From positions 1 through 46,664 of the IMG/VR virus record IMGVR_UViG_3300048597_000671: DNA of 46,664 bases. One strand, given 5' to 3'. The notes beneath the pieces were generated by a model. That model saw only the letters and a list, made by a program, of their open reading frames with translations, searched no databases and was not told the origin of the DNA. Position numbers and translations under genes: made by a program. Of this stretch, positions 20,729 through 29,704 are shown piece by piece; position 1 is the stretch's first letter, and each line of letters opens with the position of its first letter. This DNA comes from a virus.

Positions 20729-22696
20729 ATGTTGTCGTGGATCAACGATAAGCTGCAGAGCCTCGTCGAAGGGTTCAGCTGGGGCACCGGTAAGACGTCG
20801 TCGATCGGGCATGTGTTCGTGCCGTTGACGCAGCCGGAACTCATTGCCGCATACCGCGGCGACTGGCTGAGCCGCAAAGTGGTCGACGTGCCGGCCTTCG
20901 ACATGGTGCGCGAGGGGCGCGCCTGGCAGGCCGCTGACGATCAGATCGAGAAGCTCGAGGCCGGCGAGGAGCGTGTCGGCCTCCAGCAGAAGATCGGTGC
21001 CGCCCTCAAACGCGCGCGGCTCTATGGCGGCGCAGTTATCGTTATCGGCGTCGATGACGGGCAGGATCCCAGCCAGCCGCTGGCGCTTGATCGGGTGCAG
21101 GGCGGCGGTCTCAAATATCTCGCGGTGCTGAACCGGTACGAGGTCACGCCCGGCCAGATCATCCGCGATGTTGCCTCACCATATTTCGGGGAGCCCGAAG
21201 TCTACACGCTGCACGGCGGCCAGGTCGGGGCCTCATTTGTGAGGATCCACCCCTCGCGGGTGGTCCGCTTCATCGGCGCCGAGGTGCCCGACCAGTTGCT
21301 GACTGGCGAGGTATGGGGGGATTCGGTCCTCCAGGCGGTTGGCGATGCGCTGACGAACGCGACGCTCTCCGCAGACGGTATCGCGAACCTGATCACCGAG
21401 GCCAAGCTCGACGTCTATAAAATCAAGGGCTTCATGAACAACGTGTCGAATGCCGAGTATCGCTCGCGCATGCTGACCAGGTTCCGCCTGGCGAACACGT
21501 CGAAGTCGATGAATAACGCGCTCCTTCTCGATGCCGAGGAGGAATACGAGCAGAAGCAGATCAACTTCGCCAACCTAGACGATGTCGCACGCCTCATGCT
21601 GCAGATCGCATCGGGTGCTGCTGATATCCCTGCGACGCGGCTTCTGGGGCAGGCGCCTGCGGGACTGAACGCGACCGGCGATTCCGATGTGCGGAACTAC
21701 TACGACCGCATCGCCAGCGACCAGGAAATCAGCCTGCGCCCCGCCTACAAGCGCATCGACGAAGTGTTGATCCGGTCCGAGCTGGGCAATCGTCCGCCGG
21801 AAATCCATTTCACGTTCAACCCGCTCTGGCAGCTCAGCGAGACCGAACGCAGCGAAAACCGGAAGCGGGACGCCGAGAGCGACAAAATCTACGCGGAGAC
21901 GTCGTTGGTTCCGGCAGACGCGCTGGCGACTGCGGTGCAGAACAAGCTGGTCGAGGCCGGAACCTACCCGGGCCTCGAAGCCGCGCTTGCCAAGGACGAG
22001 GCTGTCACGCGCGGGCTTTCGAACGAAACCGTGAAGACCATGCTCGCGGCGAAGCAGGGCGGCGTTATGCGGCTCGAAGACATCTTCGCGCAGCTCAGTG
22101 CGGGGGGCTGGGTCGCCCCGGGCGTCACCTTCGAAAAGTGGCGCGACGACCTCGAAATCGAGGGCAGCGTTGACGACCCGAACGAAGACGGCGATATCGA
22201 CCCCATCACCGGCGAGCCGCTTCCGCCGAAGCCCGACGCCAAGGCGATCGCCGACGCGGCGCCCCGAACGCTCTATGTGAGCCGCCCGGTGCTGAACGTC
22301 GCCGAGATCGCCGCATGGGCCATAGGGCAGGGCATCGAAGACCTCGCCGACGATCTGCACGTCACGATCGCGTACTCGCGGGTCTCGCTCGACTGGATCA
22401 AGGCGGGGAACGCGACCGAATGGGGCGAGGCCGACGGCAAGCTGACCATTCCGGCCGGCGGGCCGCGCTTGGTCGAGCCCCTGGGCAATATGGGTGCGGT
22501 GCTGCTGTTCGCCTCCTCGACGCTCTGCTGGCGCCACGAAGAAATCATGCGGGCAGGGGCTTCTCACGACTGGTCGGAGTACCAGCCGCACATTTCGCTG
22601 ACGAAGACGGCGATCGAAGTTTCGAAGGTAGAGCCGTACCGCGGCAAGATTGTCCTCGGGCCGGAGCGGTTTGAGGAAGTCGATCCCGCCCGCTGA
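20729..22696 (+). CDS. Portal protein fused to an Acb1-like (anti-CBASS) 2H phosphoesterase domain
   Basis: 655-aa protein. Residues ~1-450 are a DUF1073-type portal (WGTGKTSSIGHVFVPLTQPELIAAYR-like start, RLYGGAVIVIGVDDG, AGLNATGDSDVRNYYDRI). Residues ~515-655 form a separate domain starting LYVSRPV with the two HxT/S motifs of 2H phosphoesterases: His544-Val-Thr546 (LHVTIAYS) and His621-Ile-Ser623 (QPHISLT). This arrangement and length match T4 Acb1, which cleaves the cyclic nucleotides of CBASS defence. A linker rich in Asp/Pro lies between. The first ATG follows terminase by 6 bases. The portal role is certain; the enzymatic role is by motif. Confidence 0.9.
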   Translation: MLSWINDKLQSLVEGFSWGTGKTSSIGHVFVPLTQPELIAAYRGDWLSRKVVDVPAFDMVREGRAWQAADDQIEKLEAGEERVGLQQKIGAALKRARLYGGAVIVIGVDDGQDPSQPLALDRVQGGGLKYLAVLNRYEVTPGQIIRDVASPYFGEPEVYTLHGGQVGASFVRIHPSRVVRFIGAEVPDQLLTGEVWGDSVLQAVGDALTNATLSADGIANLITEAKLDVYKIKGFMNNVSNAEYRSRMLTRFRLANTSKSMNNALLLDAEEEYEQKQINFANLDDVARLMLQIASGAADIPATRLLGQAPAGLNATGDSDVRNYYDRIASDQEISLRPAYKRIDEVLIRSELGNRPPEIHFTFNPLWQLSETERSENRKRDAESDKIYAETSLVPADALATAVQNKLVEAGTYPGLEAALAKDEAVTRGLSNETVKTMLAAKQGGVMRLEDIFAQLSAGGWVAPGVTFEKWRDDLEIEGSVDDPNEDGDIDPITGEPLPPKPDAKAIADAAPRTLYVSRPVLNVAEIAAWAIGQGIEDLADDLHVTIAYSRVSLDWIKAGNATEWGEADGKLTIPAGGPRLVEPLGNMGAVLLFASSTLCWRHEEIMRAGASHDWSEYQPHISLTKTAIEVSKVEPYRGKIVLGPERFEEVDPAR

Positions 22697-23688
22697 TGGC
22701 CACGATAAGCGAGCGCCTGCTGAACGCCGCGATCCGCCACAGGATCGGGCTGGAGCGGGTCAGCGCGGCCACCGTCCGCAAGGTGCTGGCGCTCATCAAG
22801 CGGGTAGAGCAGGACGTCTTGCGCCGGATCGCTGTGCGCGCATCTTTGGGGAGGGGAGACAACCAGCTTCAGGTTCTACTGGCTGAGCTGCGCAGCCTTT
22901 ACGATGCCGGATATCAGCATGTGCACGGTGCCGCGCGCGCCGATATCGACGCCTTGGCGCAGTACGAGGCAGCGTTTCAGGCCCACTCCCTGGGCGCCAT
23001 CTTGGGCTACCAGCTGGCGGTCCCGACTTACCCGGTGCTGATTGCGGCGGTGAATGCGCGACCCTTTCAGGGCAAGCTTTTACAGGGCTGGCTCGACGGC
23101 CTCGTCGACGGCGCTGCCGGCCGCGTGATGGATGCGATCCGCATGGGTTTTGTCGAAGGTCAGTCGACCGACGCGATGATCCGCGTGATCCGGGGTACGC
23201 GGGCCGCGGCGTATAAAGATGGCCTTATGGCGATCTCGCGCCGGGGCGCCGAGGCGATGATACGCACGGCGATCACGCATACGGCGAGCGTGGCGCAGGA
23301 ATCGGTCTACGAGGCAAATGCGGGCGTGATCGTCGGGATCGAGTGGATTTCGACGCTCGACAATAGGACAACGCCGATCTGCCAGGAGCGGGACGGCAAG
23401 GTATACGCGGTCGGAAAGGGGCCTCGGCCGCCTGCGCATATCAACTGCCGCTCGACGACCATGGCACGTTTGAAGGGTTCGGAGCCACCGCCGCGACTGA
23501 CCTATGCCGAGTGGCTGGCGAAACAGACGCCGGCGCGCCAGGACGACATCCTCGGGAAAACGCGGGGGAGGCTGTACCGGGAGGGCAAGTTGCCGATCGA
23601 CCGGTTTGTTGATCCGGCCGGCCGGATGTGGACTTTGGAGGAGCTTCGGCGGCGCGAAGGCGGTGCGTTCGAGGAGGCGGGGCTGTAA
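22696..23688 (+). CDS. Minor head/head morphogenesis protein (Mu F/SPP1 gp7-like)
   Basis: 330-aa protein with a helical N-terminal half and the conserved C-terminal part of the phage head morphogenesis family: EAMIRTAITHTASVAQESVY, GIEWISTLDNRTTPICQERDGKVY, and PPAHINCRSTT (about residues 190-255). It follows the portal directly (TGATG overlap at 22694-22698), the usual place for this protein, which is packed in few copies inside the head. The Cys and His residues at TPIC and HINC are typical. Confidence 0.9.
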   Translation: MATISERLLNAAIRHRIGLERVSAATVRKVLALIKRVEQDVLRRIAVRASLGRGDNQLQVLLAELRSLYDAGYQHVHGAARADIDALAQYEAAFQAHSLGAILGYQLAVPTYPVLIAAVNARPFQGKLLQGWLDGLVDGAAGRVMDAIRMGFVEGQSTDAMIRVIRGTRAAAYKDGLMAISRRGAEAMIRTAITHTASVAQESVYEANAGVIVGIEWISTLDNRTTPICQERDGKVYAVGKGPRPPAHINCRSTTMARLKGSEPPPRLTYAEWLAKQTPARQDDILGKTRGRLYREGKLPIDRFVDPAGRMWTLEELRRREGGAFEEAGL

Positions 23689-23741
23689 CGGACCCTTCCT
23701 GTTCCGGTTGCCCGGCGCGACGCGGCGCATATAGTTCGCGG

Positions 23742-23993
23742 ATGGGATCCAGTCCGTTCAAGGTCATCGAGGGAGGCGCGGCCGCAAAGCCTAAGCGCCC
23801 ACGTAAGACGAAGGAATCGGTCTTGTGGGAGTGCCGGTTCTGCGAGGTCGATATCGGTGTGCGCACCCGGCAGCTGATCAAGGTCCGTACGCATGCCCGC
23901 CAGGACGGCAAGCTGAAGATCACGGGCGGCGATGACATTTGGGTCTGCGCATTCTGTATGACGCGCGGGAAGATGACGCCGGTGACGGCATGA
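23742..23993 (+). CDS. Small zinc-ribbon protein
   Basis: 83-aa protein with two CxxC pairs (CRFC and CAFC), spaced ~45 residues apart, forming one zinc ribbon, and a basic Lys/Arg-rich N-terminus (KPKRPRKTK). Found in phages next to head genes, function unknown. The ATG at 23742 follows a 53-base gap. Its end overlaps the next start (ATGA). Confidence 0.6.
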   Translation: MGSSPFKVIEGGAAAKPKRPRKTKESVLWECRFCEVDIGVRTRQLIKVRTHARQDGKLKITGGDDIWVCAFCMTRGKMTPVTA

Positions 23994-24193
23994 AAGACCA
24001 GAACGGAATGCCGATTCTTCCCGAGGCGGGGATCGTGAAGGCGAAGGGCATCAAAGGGTCGCGCGTTGCCAACCTGGGCAAGCTCGACGTGGCGGGCAAA
24101 AGCAAGGTAACCGTCGAGACCTTCGAACAGGCGAATTTTGTGCTCGACCTCGGGTTTCCATCAGGCAGGGATTTCCAGCGAAAGCCGAAATAG
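23990..24193 (+). CDS. Hypothetical 67-aa protein before the head protease
   Basis: Short basic protein (MKDQNGMPILPEAGIVKAKG start; FVLDLGFPSGRDF). ATGA coupling to the zinc-ribbon gene. A terminator-like hairpin follows 26 bases after its stop. No family recognised. Confidence 0.6.
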   Translation: MKDQNGMPILPEAGIVKAKGIKGSRVANLGKLDVAGKSKVTVETFEQANFVLDLGFPSGRDFQRKPK

Positions 24194-24219
24194 CGGCTTC
24201 GCCACGTGAAACGACACAA

Positions 24220-24241
24220 CCCCGCTCCGGCGGGGTTTTTC
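24220..24241 (+). terminator. Intrinsic terminator-like hairpin inside the head operon
   Basis: CCCCGC-TCCG-GCGGGG followed by TTTTTC. Stem is 6 bp and perfect. It lies between head genes that must be co-expressed, so either read-through is allowed or late transcription is antiterminated. Confidence 0.8.
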
Positions 24242-24255
24242 TTTGGGACATCGAC

Positions 24256-25386
24256 ATGGACTTCAACGACGCCGTGACGCTCTGCGACACGCGGACGACG
24301 GCCGACGGTTATCTCGTCGCGGACGTTCGCATCGCACGCGCCGGCATCCAGATCTACGGCGGTAAGGAAGTTGGGCGCCCGGACATGGAAACGGTGCGCG
24401 TGTACCGCCCGGAGGCCGAGGTCTTCAACAAGGATGCCATGGCGAGCTTCGCCTATCGGCCGGTGACCAACGACCACCCCGCCGAGGCGGTGAAAGCCGA
24501 AAATTGGAAGAAGCACGCCGTCGGCAATCTGAGTGGCGACGTCGCGCGCGACGGCGAGTTTCTCCGCGTTCCTATGATCGTGATGGACGCCGCCGCGATA
24601 GCCGACTGGAAGACCGGAAAGCGCGAGGTGAGCTGCGGCTACACCTGCGATCTCAAATTCGAGCCCGGCACCACGCCGAGCGGCGAAGCATACGACGCCG
24701 TCCAGACGGCGATCAGAGGCAACCACCTAGCCATCGTTCGCGCGGGCCGGGCTGGTTCGGAGTGTCGCATTGGCGACGAAACGCGCGATTTCAAAGGAGG
24801 GCCCATGGCCACGAAGACTGTAATGGTCGATGGATTCTCCATCGAAACCACCGATCAGGGCGCGCAGGCGATCGAAAAGCTGCAGAAGCTGCTTTCCGAT
24901 GCCAATACCGCGTTCACCGCGCGCGACGCCGCGCACAAGACGGCGCTGACGACCATCGAGGCAACGGTCGCCAAGCACGTCACCGATCTCGCGGCCAAGG
25001 ACGCCGAGATCGCCACGCTGAAGACCCAGCTGGCCGACGCGAAGATCACGCCCGCCAAGCTGCGCGATGCAGCGAAGGCCTATGCCGGCGTCGTCGCTGT
25101 GGCGAAGGCGCTCGCCCCGACCCTGGCCGTCACCGACGCCATGGACGAGCCCGCGATCCGCAAGGCCGTTGTCGCGGCGAAGCTCGGCGATGCAGCCAAG
25201 GACTGGACCGACGCTCAGATCGAAACCTCGTTCGCCACGCTGGCGGCGGGTGTCTCGGTCACCAAGGGCTCCGACCCGATCCGTGACGCGATCTCGGGCG
25301 GCCTCAGCGCCAATGACGCCGACAAGGCCGTCACCGACGCCCGCGCCAAATACCTGGCGGACCTCCGCGGCGAGAAGGCCGCCTAA
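24256..25386 (+). CDS. DUF2213 head maturation protease-scaffold protein
   Basis: 376-aa protein. Residues 1-175 are a DUF2213 domain (EVFNKDAMASFAYRPVTNDHP, EVSCGYTCDLKFEPG, NHLAIVRAGRAG), believed to be the prohead protease of this head type. From about 184 the sequence becomes helical and Ala/Lys/Asp rich with a coiled coil, as a scaffold would be. An internal Shine-Dalgarno and ATG begin exactly there (see 24805). Follows a hairpin and precedes decoration and capsid genes. Catalytic residues were not assigned with certainty. Confidence 0.85.
   Translation: MDFNDAVTLCDTRTTADGYLVADVRIARAGIQIYGGKEVGRPDMETVRVYRPEAEVFNKDAMASFAYRPVTNDHPAEAVKAENWKKHAVGNLSGDVARDGEFLRVPMIVMDAAAIADWKTGKREVSCGYTCDLKFEPGTTPSGEAYDAVQTAIRGNHLAIVRAGRAGSECRIGDETRDFKGGPMATKTVMVDGFSIETTDQGAQAIEKLQKLLSDANTAFTARDAAHKTALTTIEATVAKHVTDLAAKDAEIATLKTQLADAKITPAKLRDAAKAYAGVVAVAKALAPTLAVTDAMDEPAIRKAVVAAKLGDAAKDWTDAQIETSFATLAAGVSVTKGSDPIRDAISGGLSANDADKAVTDARAKYLADLRGEKAA
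24805..25386 (+). CDS. Internally initiated scaffold protein (in frame within DUF2213 gene)
   Basis: A very strong Shine-Dalgarno, AAAGGAGGG, ends 4 bases before an in-frame ATG at residue 184 of the protease gene, giving a separate 193-aa product starting MATKTVMVDG. Its content is helical: coiled coil around residues 20-90 and a C-terminal helix rich in Ala/Asp/Lys. This repeats the lambda C/Nu3 arrangement, where the scaffold is the C-terminal part of the protease gene made from its own start. Confidence 0.7.
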   Translation: MATKTVMVDGFSIETTDQGAQAIEKLQKLLSDANTAFTARDAAHKTALTTIEATVAKHVTDLAAKDAEIATLKTQLADAKITPAKLRDAAKAYAGVVAVAKALAPTLAVTDAMDEPAIRKAVVAAKLGDAAKDWTDAQIETSFATLAAGVSVTKGSDPIRDAISGGLSANDADKAVTDARAKYLADLRGEKAA

Positions 25387-25446
25387 CCCCTCACCGAAAC
25401 GCAAGGCCCGTCCGCAAGACGCGCCACATCGAAAGGAGACGCCATC

Positions 25447-26193
25447 ATGGCGGCCTACCAGACTTCCTACACGAGCGCTCCCGCGAAGGGCCTTCCTGGC
25501 CAGATCGCGAACGAGGAGAAGTGCAACAAGATTTCGCGCACCGTGGAATCGGCGGCCGGCATTGCGTTCGGCCAGCCGGCGTTCCGCGGTTCGGGCGATC
25601 ACGGCGTTATCCTCGGCGGCACGTTCGCGGCCACGGCCGCAGGCGCCGCTGATGCCGGCAACACCGGCGCGGGCGCGATCACCGCTTCCCCCGCTGTAGC
25701 AGCCGGCGCCAAGCAGGGCGCCTACAAGGTCGTCCAGGCGGCGGGCGGCGCGACCGGCGCCTTCAATGTCTATGACCCTGACGGCAACTTCGTCGGCAAT
25801 GGCGCGGTCGGCACCGAGTTCGTCGGCGGCGGCCTGACTTTCACGGTCACCGACCCGGGCACCGATCCGGCGATCGGAGACAGCTACACGGTCACGGTGA
25901 CCTTCACCGCGAACGCCAAATTCGTCGGCCTCGCCGTGCTCACCCCCGCCGTTCCCCCGGTGACCTCTGGTGCCGCGGACCGCTTCCCGCAGTACTTCAC
26001 CGGCGCCTTCATGACGATGGGCCAGATGTACGTCACGGCCGGCGACACGGTCGTGGACGGCGGTGATGTCTACTGGGACCCGTCGGACGGCCGGTACACC
26101 TCGACGGTGACGCATATCCGCATCCCCGGTGCGACGTTCGATACCTCGGGCGTCGACGGCGACATCGTCGAAATCTCCCTCAAGTTCCGCTGA
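25447..26193 (+). CDS. Head decoration/cement protein with inserted beta domain
   Basis: 248-aa protein. The N-terminal part (YQTSYTSAPAKGLPGQIANEE, up to about 58) and C-terminal part (from about 155, KFVGLAVLTP and RFPQYFTGAFMTMGQMYVTAGDTVVDGGDVYWDP) match small phage cement proteins. Between them lies a repeat-like Gly-rich insert (about 72-155, GNTGAGAIT to GDSYTVTVTF) seen in many phage head proteins. It is preceded by AAAGGAGACG. It would stabilise the capsid surface. Confidence 0.8.
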   Translation: MAAYQTSYTSAPAKGLPGQIANEEKCNKISRTVESAAGIAFGQPAFRGSGDHGVILGGTFAATAAGAADAGNTGAGAITASPAVAAGAKQGAYKVVQAAGGATGAFNVYDPDGNFVGNGAVGTEFVGGGLTFTVTDPGTDPAIGDSYTVTVTFTANAKFVGLAVLTPAVPPVTSGAADRFPQYFTGAFMTMGQMYVTAGDTVVDGGDVYWDPSDGRYTSTVTHIRIPGATFDTSGVDGDIVEISLKFR

Positions 26194-26246
26194 TCCCCGC
26201 AATCATCGCCGCCTCGCGCCGCGAATCCTGAAAAGGACGAGTTCCC

Positions 26247-27197
26247 ATGATCCAGCCTTTCACCGACGCGCAGGCCGCGCTGCCCTTTGTGCTCGCACAG
26301 GGCCGCAACGTCGAAGCGAAGATCTACGCCCGCCGTTACCCGACCTTCAATTACGCTCAGGTCATCCCCGTGGTGACCGAAGGCAACCCATGGTCGATCG
26401 GCACGACCTTCTTCTCGGTCGATTCCGCGGGTGAGGCGAAATTCCTCTCCGGCGCCGGCACCGATATGCCGTTCAACAAGACCACCCGGGACCAGGCATC
26501 GCACGATTTCGCGATGATCGGTTCCGGCTGGGAGTGGACGCTGGAGGAGGTCAACCAGGCCGCCCTCTATGGCATCAACCTGAGCACGCTCGATGCCATG
26601 AGCGCCGTCGACAAGGTCGAGCGCCTGCTGAACAGCATCGCGTTTGTCGGCGCGACGGAGAAGAACTGGACCGGATTCGCCAACGACGCCGCCGTGCCCC
26701 GTGCCGACGTCGGCACCCCCGGCACCTTCTGGCCGGCGAAGTCCGCTGATCAGAAGCTCACCGACGTGAATGAGGTGCTCAGCCGCGTCCGCACGCAGAC
26801 TGGTGAAGTGGAATGGGCGGACAGCCTGGCGCTTCCCCCGGATGCGTTCCGTGCCGCGGCCACCCAGCGCCTCGGCTCCGGCGACGGCCTTCTGACCGTC
26901 CTCGAGTACATCAAGAAGAACAACATCTACACGGCGGAAACGGGTCAGCCGCTCAGCATCTACCCGGTGCGCGAGCTCGCCACGGCTTCGCAGGACGGCG
27001 GCGGCCGCATGGTCGCCTACCGTCGTGACGAGGAGGTGGTTCGGTTCCACCTCCCCATGCCCCGCACGCCGCTTCAGCCGCGCCAGAAGAGCCTTATGGG
27101 CTTCGAGACGGGCATCATCGCCCGCACCGGCGGCACCGAATGGCGCCTGCCCAAGTCGGCAGCCTACGCCGACGAGGTCACCGCGCCGCCCGCCTAG
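26247..27197 (+). CDS. Major capsid protein (DUF2184 type)
   Basis: 316-aa HK97-fold capsid subunit of the DUF2184 type. Telling segments are FVLAQGRNVEAKIYARRYPTF-like start (split here), PFNKTTRDQASHDFAMIGSGWEWTLEEV, KVERLLNSIAFVG and QPLSIYPVRELA. It lies directly after the decoration gene with a good Shine-Dalgarno (AAAAGGACGA). It should be among the most abundant proteins of the virion. No sign of truncation. Confidence 0.92.
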   Translation: MIQPFTDAQAALPFVLAQGRNVEAKIYARRYPTFNYAQVIPVVTEGNPWSIGTTFFSVDSAGEAKFLSGAGTDMPFNKTTRDQASHDFAMIGSGWEWTLEEVNQAALYGINLSTLDAMSAVDKVERLLNSIAFVGATEKNWTGFANDAAVPRADVGTPGTFWPAKSADQKLTDVNEVLSRVRTQTGEVEWADSLALPPDAFRAAATQRLGSGDGLLTVLEYIKKNNIYTAETGQPLSIYPVRELATASQDGGGRMVAYRRDEEVVRFHLPMPRTPLQPRQKSLMGFETGIIARTGGTEWRLPKSAAYADEVTAPPA

Positions 27198-27215
27198 TAG
27201 CGGAGGGCATAACCC

Positions 27216-27239
27216 GGCTCCGCCCTAACCGGCGGGGCC
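27216..27239 (+). terminator. Hairpin after the capsid gene
   Basis: GGCTCCGCC and GGCGGGGCC (one G-T pair) around CTAACC, followed by GTTTCC. Weaker than the other hairpins because of the poor T-run, but in the usual place after a major capsid gene. Confidence 0.5.
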
Positions 27240-27264
27240 GTTTCCTATTCAGCGGAGGGGACCC

Positions 27265-27687
<423 letters not shown>

Positions 27688-27691
27688 GCGG

Positions 27692-28054
27692 ATGGCATAC
27701 GTCGTCCCCAATGCCGCGGCCTTTAAGCTGCGGTTTCCGACCTTTGCCGCCGTTGCCGATGCGACGATCACAGCCGCATTGGCGGAAGGTGCGGGGCGGG
27801 TCGATTCGACATGGCGCGAGGCGGACTATGCGCCGGCAATCATGCTCTACGCCGCCCACGTACTGGTGATGGACGGGCACGGCGCCTCGAACGAGGTCAT
27901 GCTGGCCGGCTTCAAGCGGGTCAAAGTCGGCTCGCTGGAACTTGAGCGCAGCGACGGCCGATCCGCGTCTGCCGGTACCCTGGGATCGACCAGCTATGGC
28001 ACCCGCTTCACCGAGCTGGTTCGCCTGAACTTCTCCGGCCCCCTGGTCGTCTGA
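27692..28054 (+). CDS. DUF4054 head-tail connector protein
   Basis: 120-aa protein of the DUF4054 kind (FKLRFPTFAAVADATITAAL start region; READYAPAIMLYAAHVL), the gp6-like connector that docks onto the portal. Position after the head genes and before the other joining genes agrees. The ATG follows the preceding stop by only 4 bases. Confidence 0.85.
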   Translation: MAYVVPNAAAFKLRFPTFAAVADATITAALAEGAGRVDSTWREADYAPAIMLYAAHVLVMDGHGASNEVMLAGFKRVKVGSLELERSDGRSASAGTLGSTSYGTRFTELVRLNFSGPLVV

Positions 28055-28413
28055 TGGTGCAGAGCGCTTTCCTCGCCTCGCTCCCCGGTGTTTTTGCCGG
28101 GGCGCTCGGGTTCATGTTCAGCGACGCGACTCTGACGCAGATCGCACCGACGGCGAGCGACGGCCGGGGCGGGTTCAGTGAAGCGCCGACCGACCATGCC
28201 TGCAAGGCGATCGTCGAGACCTACAAGGATTTCGCGCGGGTTGCGGCCGGAATTCCGGCGACAGACCGCAAGGTGATTGTCCTCGGCGCCAGCCTGCCAT
28301 CAGGGATCATTCCCGCGGCGGGCAACAGGATCACCGTCGAAGGCGTCGTCCGGCAGGTGATTGCGGTCGGTCGCGACCCTGCTGCCGCCACCTATGAACT
28401 GCAGGCGCGGTGA
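28054..28413 (+). CDS. Head-closure/head-tail joining protein
   Basis: 119-aa protein with a beta-barrel look (KVIVLGASLPSGIIPAAGNRITVEGVVRQVIAV), placed between DUF4054 and the gp10-like gene where head-closure proteins lie. Shares the ATG/stop junction TGATG with both sides. Assigned by position and general fold; no sharp signature motif. Confidence 0.7.
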   Translation: MVQSAFLASLPGVFAGALGFMFSDATLTQIAPTASDGRGGFSEAPTDHACKAIVETYKDFARVAAGIPATDRKVIVLGASLPSGIIPAAGNRITVEGVVRQVIAVGRDPAAATYELQAR

Positions 28414-28805
28414 TGGCATCGACGTCGAGGACCAGTTTCCGGTTTGACGAGTTGGCGCGTCGTGTGCGCGGAGACACCGAACGCCGGATGGCCGCCGCCA
28501 CGCTGCAGGCCGAGACCGAAGCGGTTGCGATGTACAGCCACCCGGGCACCGGCCGGATCTACGGCAACCACCAGGCGTCCTCTCCCGGCGAGCCGCCGGC
28601 GCCTGACACCGGCCAGCTGCGCGCGTCGCATATCTCGGTGGTCGAAACGCAGGGCCACGACGTCGTAGGCCGTGTTGTCTTCAACAAGGATTACGCCGAG
28701 CCGTTGGAGCGCGGCACCGACAAGATCGCCCCGCGCCCTGCGCTGCTGCGCGCCCTGACCGAAGGACTCGGCCGCATCACCAGCGCTTTCCGGCGGAATG
28801 GCTAA
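28413..28805 (+). CDS. HK97 gp10-like tail completion protein
   Basis: 130-aa protein. The motif YSHPGTGRIYGNHQASSPGEPPAPDTGQL (residues ~41-69) and KDYAEPLERGT to RPALLRAL at the end are typical of gp10-like proteins, which finish the tail end that binds the head. ATG 28413 (TGATG overlap) preferred to the GTG one codon earlier. Confidence 0.85.
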   Translation: MASTSRTSFRFDELARRVRGDTERRMAAATLQAETEAVAMYSHPGTGRIYGNHQASSPGEPPAPDTGQLRASHISVVETQGHDVVGRVVFNKDYAEPLERGTDKIAPRPALLRALTEGLGRITSAFRRNG

Positions 28806-29236
28806 TGGATATCGCGGGCGCTGTCTGCGCGTATCTGTCAGGCATTCGCGAGATCACGAACGAGCTGCAGATTTGGGAACCCTTCATCGGTGTCCCAGCG
28901 ATCTTTCAGGGCGATACCGTGCCTGCCCTTATTTCGGCGAAAGACGGGTCGTTCATCGCTGTCGATTTCCTATCCAGCGTAAACGACGACACGTTCACTG
29001 AGAACGGCGTCGAGGCGCGGGTCAATGTCCGACTTTATGGCCCAGCATCGGCATCAGCCGCTGCCATCCAAGACCTCGCATGGGCGATACGCACCGCCCT
29101 GCATCGCAAAGCGTTTCCCGTGCCCGGCGCCCGCATGCTCGTCGCCCGGGCGCAAGCCCCCATTCCTGCCCCAACCTCGGGCCCTGAGGTTTTCGGCCGC
29201 TCGATCGCGGCTCTCGTATCTGTCGAGGAGATTTAA
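28805..29236 (+). CDS. Tail terminator protein
   Basis: 143-aa protein with a mixed alpha/beta layout (GIREITNELQIWEPF; RVNVRLYGPASASAAAIQDLAWAIRTAL). Stands between gp10-like and tail tube genes, the fixed place of the tail terminator (DUF3168 type) that caps the tube. Assigned mostly by position and size. Confidence 0.75.
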   Translation: MDIAGAVCAYLSGIREITNELQIWEPFIGVPAIFQGDTVPALISAKDGSFIAVDFLSSVNDDTFTENGVEARVNVRLYGPASASAAAIQDLAWAIRTALHRKAFPVPGARMLVARAQAPIPAPTSGPEVFGRSIAALVSVEEI

Positions 29237-29239
29237 GCC

Positions 29240-29704
29240 ATGACGACGGTAGCCGTTCAGGCGCTCAACAATGTTGCCATCCAGTTCGGCGGAACCGGCG
29301 GCTCTGCCGCCTGGGTCGATTTCCCGGGTACCCAGAGCTTCGGCGAGCCCTCCATCCAATCGGACAAGTTGGATGCCACCGACTTCGATTCGACTGATGG
29401 CTTCGAAGAGCTGCTGGCGGGCATCCTGCGCACGGGCGAGGTGGCGGTCAGCTTTCACTACGCGCCCGCCAATAGCGCCCATGAGGCGATCCGCGCGGCG
29501 GCGAACGGCCGGGCCAAGGCCTGGTTCCGCGTCCTGCTGGGCAACACGGTGGATTCGACCACGAAGGTGACGTCCGGCACGGCGGTCAAGATCGTGACCT
29601 GGCGCGGCTATGTGACGTGGACGCCGACATATGAGCATGCCGGCAAGATCATGGGCTCGATCTCGATCAAGCCCACCGGCGCAATCACGGTGACGACGCC
29701 GTAA
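29240..29704 (+). CDS. Major tail tube protein
   Basis: 154-aa beta-rich protein (DKLDATDFDSTDGFEELLAG, EVAVSFHY, KIVTWRGYVTWTPTYEHAGKI), like lambda-type tail tube subunits (gpV/TTP_1). Together with the tape measure it defines a long non-contractile tail, so the phage is a siphovirus. No sheath gene exists nearby. Confidence 0.88.
   Translation: MTTVAVQALNNVAIQFGGTGGSAAWVDFPGTQSFGEPSIQSDKLDATDFDSTDGFEELLAGILRTGEVAVSFHYAPANSAHEAIRAAANGRAKAWFRVLLGNTVDSTTKVTSGTAVKIVTWRGYVTWTPTYEHAGKIMGSISIKPTGAITVTTP

Noticed and set aside
19694-20812. Leftward 372-aa open frame over terminase
   Set aside because: Antisense to a strongly supported terminase gene; composition is unnatural.
21575-22591. Leftward 338-aa open frame over the portal gene
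   Set aside because: Antisense to conserved portal and Acb1-like motifs; no recognisable domain.
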